In this document: positions 56,147 to 64,000 of the stretch, one piece after another
Numbering within the stretch: the first letter of the stretch is position 1
Layout of the letters: each line of letters begins with the position of its first letter
Assembly (NCBI GenBank): GCA_002105175.1
Contig: MCGE01000009.1
Coordinates: forward strand, 744,001 to 808,000
Direction of reading: 5' to 3'
Length of the DNA: 64,000 nucleotides
From: Absidia repens
Lineage: Eukaryota > Mucoromycota > Mucoromycetes > Mucorales > Cunninghamellaceae
The notes under the pieces: generated by a model
What the model saw: only the letters and a program-made list of their open reading frames with translations
The model's database searches: none
What the model was told of the DNA's origin: nothing
Made by a program: the position numbers and the translations under genes

Positions 56147-56967
56147 GATATCTCCTATTGGCACGAAGGACATGTTTGTACTTAGTATTTTTTTTTAATG
56201 TAGTTTACATAGCTTTTATATTATTATTACTTTTGTTATTCAAATCTATATATATAAATAAAAAAAAAGGTGTTTTATGATACTTGATTTGTGGGAAATG
56301 ATTGGTTGCTATGGAAATGACTCTTGTGTTATACGAAAAAGACAAAGATCTCTGTCGGGGTATTATTTATGGTGGACCGTAAGGAAAAGGGGAGGGCGAT
56401 CCATGGGCAAAAAAAAAAAAGGGGAAGAAGGAAAGAAAAAGTCCGCCTATGACAGTGCAGATCACACTGTATTTTTTCCTTGTTGAAAGACCAATGTGTA
56501 TTTGCCACCTCATTTATACATTTGGATGGGTACAGTTGTGTGTGTGTCTGTGTGTGATGTATTTTCTGCCAAATCAGATGAATGACGTTTTTGTGGTCAA
56601 TTGCCAGAAATTAAGCAGTGCTGAGGCGTTTTAAAAAAAGTGGTCTGAACTTAAAAAATCAATCTCGGTGTCATGCTCTTTCACTTTTTTTTTTCTGCGT
56701 TTTCTTTTTCTCTTCGCTTCCTTTTTTTTTTTTTTTTTCTATTTTTCCCATCCTTTTATTTTTTGTCCTTTGCTCATCCTTAAACATTATTGTTCTTATT
56801 ATTATTCGTATTTTACATTTCTTTTTCTGTGATATTCTATGATACACTCAACATTGACTAGTTTGAAACAGTGATCTCCTTTTGTCTACCTTTTTTTACA
56901 TATATTATATACCTATTTGAAACAACAAACCGCACTCCCCTCCCAAAAAAAACAGACATACCTTATT
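56147..56967. other. Intergenic, no gene seen
   Basis: This holds the 3' flank of the TEX2-like gene (AATAAA near 56258) and the C/T-rich upstream region of the transporter. A plus-strand frame at 56277-56486 has poor composition and was not accepted. Confidence 0.45.
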
Positions 56968-57572
56968 ATGGCAAAAGAACGTCAAACGTTATTATTCGAC
57001 CTCTCTGATCAACAGGATGACTCGATGGACAATACGTCATCTCAAAGACACAACAATGTCGATGTTAAACGATCGGCTGTACTCTCATCATCCTCGACGA
57101 CTGAACTAGATGCCGGCAGAGAAATGGAGTCAACAACAACAATAACAGCAAAGGGAAGCAGCTATATGGACAATGATAACAACCATGGATACACATACAG
57201 TCATACCGCCACCACTGAATATACTCAACTAGATGTAGACGACTCTGAAGCAACGATGCCTTATAGACAAAGCAACCAACATCGACCTCTCCTTTTACCT
57301 GACGACGACGACAACACTGATAGCAACTCACTTGACAGTCAGGAAGAATCCAAGTTTTACCGTTTACCAACGGAAGGAGGGACTATCTTTGCAAGTTTCG
57401 TAAGTTTTAACCTATCACTCCTCCGATTTTTTTAGTAAACAAATACAGATTTTACTCACTGCTTCCTTTTTTTTTCTTTTTTTTTTTTTCTTTGGTTCTA
57501 TAGTTAAACATGGCAAACAGTATTGTTGGTGCAGGTATCATTTCAATCCCTTATAGTATCAAGGAAGCAGTA

Positions 57573-57612
<40 letters not shown>

Positions 57613-59354
57613 ACCCCCCCTTAAAACAAGATGTCATGGCAACGCTAGCCGAGTTTTTGAATACGTCCAGTATAAATCCAATACAAACTAACCCACGAAT
57701 CTTTTATAGGGTTTTGGTATGGGGATTCTTCTCTTGATGGTGTTGACGGTGGTAGTGGGTAAGTCAAACAACGGATCGTTGGTAGAAATGAAAAGACATA
57801 CACACACACTCATTTGGTTTGTTTTGATTTGTAGACTGGACAATTCGATTACTCATGTTTAACGGAAAACTGGCTGGAAGAACAACCTATCAAGACTTGT
57901 TACAATTTGCCTTTGGTCGCCCCGGATTGATTGCTATTTCAATATTCCAATTCGTCTTCGCTTTTGGTGGTAAAGTCGTATGCCAATCTTTTAGAAAGGA
58001 TTGATTTTTTTTTACTGACCTCTTTTTTTTCATATTTTTTACACACCCTCAACATTCATATATAGGTATGTGCGCCTATTGTGTCATCATTGGTAAGTTA
58101 CTGGAAAAGAGAGGAGGAGAAAGAGGATAGAGGGGAATTGGGGCCTGACAGAATTTTCGGGACTGACACGTTTTTTTTTTTTTGTTTCTTTTTTTTTTTT
58201 TTTTTTTTTTTTTTTGGCTGCTTATTTAGGTGATACCATCCCGCATGTCATTCGGTCACTATTTCCGTCCATTGAGCAGACCCCGGTGCTATGGATTTTT
58301 GCCAATCGAAACCTTTGCATTGCCTTTTTTACTCTGTTTGTGTCCTATCCATTATCATTGTACCGTGATATCTCGAAACTAGCAAAAACCAGTGCGTTGG
58401 CCTTGGTGGCGATTGTGTTTATTACCGTGAGTGTGGCTGTGGAAGGTCCCAAGGTCCCAAGTGAACTTCGTGGCTCTCCTGAACATCGATTTGACTTTAT
58501 GCAAGACGAAGTCTTTCAAGGCATTGCGGTGATTAGTTTTGGTAAGGAAAAAAAAAGAATGGGGAAAGAGAGAAATAAATTAACAAGGGAAGAAAGACTC
58601 AGTGTATTGTTTTTTTTGTAGCCTTTGTTTGTCATCATAATAGCTTTCTTATTTTTGGCTCTTTGAAACAACCTTCTTTGAATCGGTTTGCGTCAGTCAC
58701 ACATTGGAGCATGGGGATTGCTTTCTTGACTTGCATAATTTTGGGGCTATCGGGTTACCTTGTATTTACGGATAACACAGCTGGTAAAAGAAAAAGAGAG
58801 GAAAGTATGAATGGTCGTATGGCACTTTAGCTCTAACCATTATTTATTATTAGGGGATATTCTCAACAACTTTCCTTCGGATAATGTGTTTATCAACATT
58901 GCTCGACTGGCGTTTGGTTTGAACATGTTTACTACCATCCCCTTGGAGACTTTTGTTTGTCGAGAGGTAAGTTTGAAAAAAAAAAATCGGGGCGATGGCA
59001 AAAACGGGAATTCAACGTTTTTTTTTGGGGGGGTGTATATGTATGTTTTAGGTCCTGGAGACTTTTTTTTGGCCATCAAAAGCATTCGACCTCAAACGAC
59101 ACTTCTTTTTGACTTCGATATTGACCTTGATTGCGCTGACCATCTCACTTTTGACATGTAATTTGGGCATTGTGCTGGAACTCACAGGGGCATTTGCTGC
59201 GACTTCGTTGGCTTATGTGCTACCACCGCTCTGTTATCTGAAATTAGCAACGGGATCTGTATGGCATTGGAGTAAAATACCTCATTGGTCTTGCCTCATC
59301 TTTGGTCTTGTCATTATGGTTGTTAGTAGTTTTATAGTATACAAAATTAGTTAG
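56968..59354 (+). CDS. Amino-acid transporter of the AVT/SLC38 type
   Basis: Nine exons (56968-57399, 57504-57569, 57710-57758, 57835-57969, 58066-58092, 58230-58541, 58622-58783, 58854-58966, 59052-59354) encode 532 aa. Residues 1-140 are hydrophilic and Ser/Thr/Asp-rich. The transmembrane core begins at NMANSIVGAGIISIPYSIKEA, the family signature of the first helix, and continues through about 10-11 helices (for example GMGILLLMVLTVVVD, FVFAFGGMCAYCVII, FTCIILGLSGYLVF-like segments and LTISLLTCNLGIVLELTGAF). It probably moves amino acids across the vacuolar or plasma membrane, as yeast Avt5/6/7 and mammalian SNATs do. Exon 5 is only 27 nt. All phases agree. Confidence 0.92.
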
Positions 59355-59789
59355 TCAATCTGATACAGCCCCCACTTGTGATTTAACGTAGTATAGTATA
59401 TACCGTCGCTTCTTTTTATTATTATTTGGTTTTTATTTTGTCAATTTATCAATAAAAAAAAACATTCTTTATCTATTGTGATCGCATGGTGTTACAAAAT
59501 GATGGTTGCTGTTGGGGATCATGGGGATAAAAAGGCATGTGTGTATGACGAAGACAAGTTTTTTATTTTTGGTACGATTTGGTTTGAGTAGTGTAAAAAA
59601 TTGGGTTTTATTCATAAGATAGATATCATAGTAGTAATATATATATATATATACATATATATAATGATGGCCATAAAGAGATATGGCTAATATGCAATAT
59701 ATGGAAATGAAAATGTAAAGATGAAAAAAAAAAAAATAGTGGGGGTAAACTAAACTAAATGTGGGGGAGGGGAATGGGATGTGGGATAC
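59355..59789. other. Convergent 3' intergenic region
   Basis: The region between the stop codons of two convergent genes. AATAAA sites and TA repeats are present; no other gene. Confidence 0.45.
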
Positions 59790-61820
59790 CTAATCTGAAC
59801 GAACAACAAATTGACTATCAGCAGGTAAACAATCAATAACCAATTCAATGTAGTTGGAGGACGAGAACATGGAAGGGTAGACACGCGCCACCTTAGCTTG
59901 AGGCATTGCCGTAATGGAGCCGGTCAGTTTAGGTTCCTTGTCCAAAGTCAATAGCGTCGGCAGATTTTCTGTTCGGATGAGCCCCTTGACGACCGCACTG
60001 GGTTGATAAAAACAAAGATAGGGATCCAGTTTGGTTTGATTTCTTGGCACCATGGCAATCCAACAAGACGTAGCATCCACATCGCCATAATTTTTTTGTT
60101 GATGAACCAAGGACGGTTTGATGCGGTAACACCAAATATAGGATCGTTGTGATAATGCCTTGGCCTTCTTTTCCAATGAGATGGATTGTTTTCTTGTCAA
60201 CGAGTCCTTGGTCAGTTCATGCACGGGAATCAAAGATGGTGACGATGACGGTAATGCCTGTTGTTGTTGATGCTCACTACCCGCATGGCCAAATAAGCTT
60301 CCAAATAGAGATCGTCGTCGAGGCTTGGCACGGAGTGGTTGTGATGTTCCCAAGGATAATGATCGAGCTAAAGGCATCAGTCCATTTTCCCCAGAAGCAG
60401 CAGTAGCGGATGATGATGATGATGCGTTGACAGGTGAAGCGGTATTGGAGTTGGTCGTGGTAAGATCAGGCGCACTTTGAGGGCTTTTGGCGTCATCTGA
60501 TGAAGGAGCAACAGTAGGCGAGGTTATTGCAGTTGCTTTTTCCGATGATGGCAAAGTCGAATCCGATAGCGGAGGAAGGTAGTGTGGTTGTGGCATCATC
60601 ATGGGATTAAATGGTGGTGGTCCAGGCATGACGCTCGGCATCGTGGGAAATCCATAGTTGAGTGCGTGTTGATGCTGATGATGTGGTAAGAATGACGGTG
60701 GTGCAGGAGGAGGAGGCATCATGGGTTGTGGCATCGGAAGAATAGAAGTTGGGGCTTGACCATAAAAAGAAGTGGGTAATAATGGTGGTCCAAGCTGCTG
60801 CTGTGTATCGATGGACAATAAAGGACCTTGCTCCATACGGGAATGCCGTGAAGGTTGGTGTAATACAGAAGAAGGATGCGGTGAAGAAGATTCGGGAGAT
60901 GAAGACCCCATGACCGGGGAGTTTATCCAAGGTGGTGAATGATTTTTGTTGTCCTGTGCTGTTGGCGATAATGATGGGTGTCTTGTTGTTGCTGTTGTTG
61001 CAAGGAATGTCGTCGCCTAGCTTGCGTTTTTCCTGATGATAATGATGACGATGATGATGCTGGTGGTGCTGGAAGTCTTCTTCGTCGGAGTAATCCCCAT
61101 AATCAGAATCCCACGTAGGTTGATGTCGTTGATGAGAAGAGCCAAGACTGCGACGCCTGGAAGTGACTGAACGTGATAATGATGGTGTCATAAAGTCAGC
61201 ATAGCGTCCACTGCCATTCCTGTTCTGGTGATATTCATTTGATTGCCTAGCCAGTATTTGTTCATCTTCATTGAAAAGGTACATGTCATCGTCTTCATTA
61301 CCATTGTCACCATCGTCGTCGATCCAATCATAGTAGTAGTCAGGTTGCTGTTGTATTTTCGTAGATGCCAAGGATCGTCTTCGCTGAGGTAGTCTAGTTG
61401 AGAATGACCAATGTGGGCCAGGTGCTGCATCCATGTAATAATCATCCAACATCAAGTCATCAGGCATAGTTTCTATATATGTATGTTGACGTAAAAAATG
61501 AAGCTAAAATAAGTACCTATTTTGACTGACTGACTAACTAGCTAGTATCCTTTTTTTTTTTTGTCATTGACATTACCATGAGATTCCCAATAGGATAATG
61601 GTGGTTCATATATGTCTTGTTCATCTTCAAAATAATAAGGCCATGCGTATTGTGATTCCGGTGGTAAAATTGGCGATGGTGGTTGTCGACTGTGTGATTT
61701 GGAAATAGATCGTCGTCTTGGTGTTTCGTAATGTTGTTGAAGTTTTGCATGTTGGCGACGCTGGTATCTAGTGTCAAAGTCAACACGATCCCAAGAGTTT
61801 TTAGGATAGTAATGAACCAT
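59790..61820 (-). CDS. Low-complexity protein with a reading-frame break
   Basis: Exon 1 (61577-61820) encodes MVHYYPKNSWDRVDFD and joins in phase to an exon starting at 61472 (ETMPDDLMLDDYYMDA). That frame is Asp/Ser/His-rich and runs to about 61000. The downstream frame (Pro/Ser/Gln-rich, then a folded-looking end with SYIWCYRIKPSLVHQQ and SMFSSSNYIELVIDCLPADS) is shifted by one base and is open only from about 61020. Between 60960 and 61060 all three frames look coding because of CAA/CAT repeats, and no good splice donor exists. It is either one gene with an indel (real or assembly error) or two overlapping genes. I do not recognise the family. Confidence 0.55.
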
Positions 61821-62168
61821 TTCTTGAGTAGATAGAGTCAAGAAGAAAAATAAAAGGAAAAGGAAAAGACGAAAAAGAAGGAAAAATAAAATAAAAATAA
61901 TCAAGCATGGTTTTATATTTTTGGTCAAGGTCCAAATTTGGTCATGCCGGCAAAATTTAAAGAGTCTCTGTACCTGGGTTACCTAGGTTACATTTATCAA
62001 ATGCAAATCAGATCCAAAAACGCAAAAAAGTTCTAATCATATATCTTTATTGGAAAATAAATAGAATACGCTAAATAAATAAATATAAACAAGTGTGTAA
62101 ATGTTGGGGTAATAAATGAGAATAATGTATATACAGAAAGGGAGATAGAAGGAGACGATTCATAAAAT
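61821..62168. other. Intergenic between two minus-strand genes
   Basis: The promoter of the low-complexity gene and the 3' UTR of PAPS reductase. Nothing else is seen. Confidence 0.45.
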
Positions 62169-63103
62169 CTAAGCAGTAATCATACTAGAGGCAAGTTGTT
62201 GGTTTTGTTGTTCTTGACGCTTCTTCTTGGCAGCCATAAATGCGGCACGCATCTTGAAATAGTCCTTATGCAAGCCACATTCGGACTTCTGTTGCCCGGC
62301 CCATCGGCCATCACGTTCACCATCTTGACCATTGGCAGAAGGCTTCTTGGTTGAGTGATGATCACCAATAGATTTGTAACCTTGATCAATCAATGCATTG
62401 TAGGGCACTTCGTTGGCCCTGATGTAAGTCCACACCTGCTGGAAATCCCATAACGCCAAAGGATTGAGTTTGATAAGTCCAGTGTCATCGACTTCTAAAA
62501 TGGGAATGTTTTCACGATCACCACGTTGACTTCGGCGACGGCCAGTAATCACTGACTTGACATTTAATTCTTCGTAAGCGCGGCGTGCTGGTTCGACTTT
62601 GACAAGGTAATCATATGTATCTTCATCTGTTTGCCAAAGCTCTGTGCCATGTTCGCGTTCAAAATCGGAAGTCGAGGAAGCGTCCATGGGTTTGAACACA
62701 CGTAATGGAACGTTGTAGGTGTCTTGACATTTTTGCGCTAATTCCAAAGTCTCGTCGAAATGATACAAGGTGTCCAAAAAAATCAACGGTACCAAATGAG
62801 GTTGTTCACGTTCAATGCTGATTTTGTTGATAATATCCAATGTCGCAAGGCCTATAAAAAGGAAAGTTAAAATAAAACTTGGTTAATAACAATTCCGCTT
62901 AAATATACCATTATGCTTTATGATATTGTACCTGTTAAGCCAAAGGCGGTGGTTTGGTAAAGATTGGGCAGATGATCAATAGCCCAGGTAAGGATTTCAG
63001 TGGGCGACAGCGTCCAGAGATATTGATTAATGCTTTCCAAATATTCCTTGGATAGTTCAGAGCCGGATTGAATTTGAGTATTGTTCAATGTACTAATAGG
63101 CAT
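62169..63103 (-). CDS. MET16: Phosphoadenosine phosphosulfate (PAPS) reductase
   Basis: Two exons (62932-63103, 62169-62851) encode 284 aa, close to yeast Met16 (261 aa). The enzyme reduces PAPS to sulfite with thioredoxin in sulfate assimilation. The PAPS-binding loop is TAFGLTGLATLD (the family has Ser/Gly here); TGRRRSQRGDR binds the phosphosulfate part; and the catalytic Cys is in SECGLH (residue 249). The splice after GLT|G joins the loop correctly. A Lys/Gln-rich tail follows the ECGLH motif. It would be cytosolic. The start gives MPISTLNNTQ with no targeting signal. Confidence 0.95.
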
Positions 63104-64000
63104 GATGATATATAAAATAATTATTTAAAAATTATAAAAGATATTATTTCAAAAAAAAAAAGAGAAATATAATGAAGATAATAAAAATTTGTTTGCAAAC
63201 CGCAATTTTATAAGAGACTCGCGGGGTTGGAAAAAAAAGGATCGAAATTTGGCCAATGAAGAAGACCATTGATGGTGACATTCAACACGGAAATTGCGGT
63301 GAGGAACTATTCCCACTAGATCTACAGTATGTACGGGTATTATTGGTATTTTTCTGTGTGGGGGATTCTAGACGAACTTAATCATCCGCTGATTAAGATA
63401 AAAAGATATGCACAAAAAGAACTAACTCTACCTTCGATTCTAAGATGAATAATCAATCCCCCCTCCCCTCCTCTCTCCTCCACCAAGCTATGATTTCGAT
63501 CTAATATGACAAACATAATGAGCGTATGGTGTCCTTTTTTTTTTTTGGAACCACGTTTTCCAATAGTGAGAAAAGAATGAAACCCAGGTAGTACTTTCAT
63601 ATCAGACGAACCAGCAATCATAACATTGGTATTTTCAAAGCACTATCGAGTCCCCTGAAGAAATAAACCTTTTTTGAAGTGAACTAATACACGTCGGGCT
63701 TCTCAAGGGAATGAGTTATTCGCAAGAATATACTCAATCACAGGTAATTAAAAAGCCGATATGTAAATTCCCTGCTTAATTTAACCTCAAGATCGTTCAA
63801 AAGATTTTTTAGCACCGCCGAAAACTCTCCCCTGAATAGATAACCTATAAGGCAGCGCAAAATTTTCTACAGCAGTGACTACTCTCATAGCATGACACAG
63901 ATTCATTAAATGATTGGTCGAGCATCTTTGATTTCAATAGCCTAAACACTGTCCACCAGTTCCTGAGCCTTTCGTGCAAGAGTAGTTACAGTGGGTAAAT
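63104..64000. other. Intergenic, no gene seen
   Basis: Upstream of PAPS reductase. AT-rich, with one C/T-rich stretch (63460-63485). No gene, RNA or repeat match was recognised up to the window end. Confidence 0.45.

Overview
This window looks like nuclear DNA of an early-diverging fungus, probably Mucoromycota (Mucorales-like). It is AT-rich, with long homopolymer A/T tracts. Genes are cut by many short introns (about 45-150 nt) with GTAAGT-type donors, and AATAAA signals follow many stops. The proteins fit a fungus: a GPI-anchored chitin deacetylase, a Pcl-type cyclin, Pmp3, a GID4/Vid24 subunit, a PSY2/SMEK PP4 subunit and PAPS reductase. I placed exon boundaries by hand and checked that the exon lengths sum in frame. 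No tRNA, rRNA or CRISPR array was recognised.

Layout. 0-11 kb: a dispersed repeat, a small membrane/secreted protein (-), TAD1 tRNA adenosine deaminase (-) head-to-head with a Pcl-like cyclin (+), then a gene-poor stretch with a second repeat copy. 11-15 kb: PMP3 (-), a ZRANB2-like RanBP2-finger/SR protein (-) and, divergently, MHF1/CENP-S (+). 15-24 kb: a long repeat copy with a 120-nt ATT microsatellite, a Q-rich orphan (-), an unresolved spliced locus and chitin deacetylase (-). 24-33 kb: GID4 (+), a repeat copy, and PSY2 (-, 14 exons). 33-43 kb: an ABC-class predicted ATPase (+) head-to-head with PSY2, mitochondrial ferredoxin (+), EMG1/NEP1 (+), a degenerate Nudix protein (-) and a repeat copy. 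43-53 kb: SMC3 (+, 26 exons), a repeat copy and an FAD monooxygenase (-). 53-64 kb: a repeat copy, a TEX2/NVJ2-like lipid-transfer protein (+), an AVT/SLC38-type amino-acid transporter (+), a low-complexity protein with a reading-frame break (-) and PAPS reductase (-).

The genes are individually regulated housekeeping genes, not a pathway cluster. Several pairs share divergent promoters (TAD1/cyclin, ZRANB2-like/MHF1, PSY2/ABC ATPase). What stands out: the SMC3 lacks the two lysines normally acetylated by Eco1/ESCO (Ser105-Leu106 instead of Lys-Lys); a seven-copy intergenic repeat has a strongly conserved core and begins with an E-box (CACGTG-like) plus a CGGGATTTGAAA motif; and a closely related TTTCAAATCCCG motif occurs near the SMC3 start and, in inverted duplicate, in the ZRANB2/MHF1 divergent promoter.
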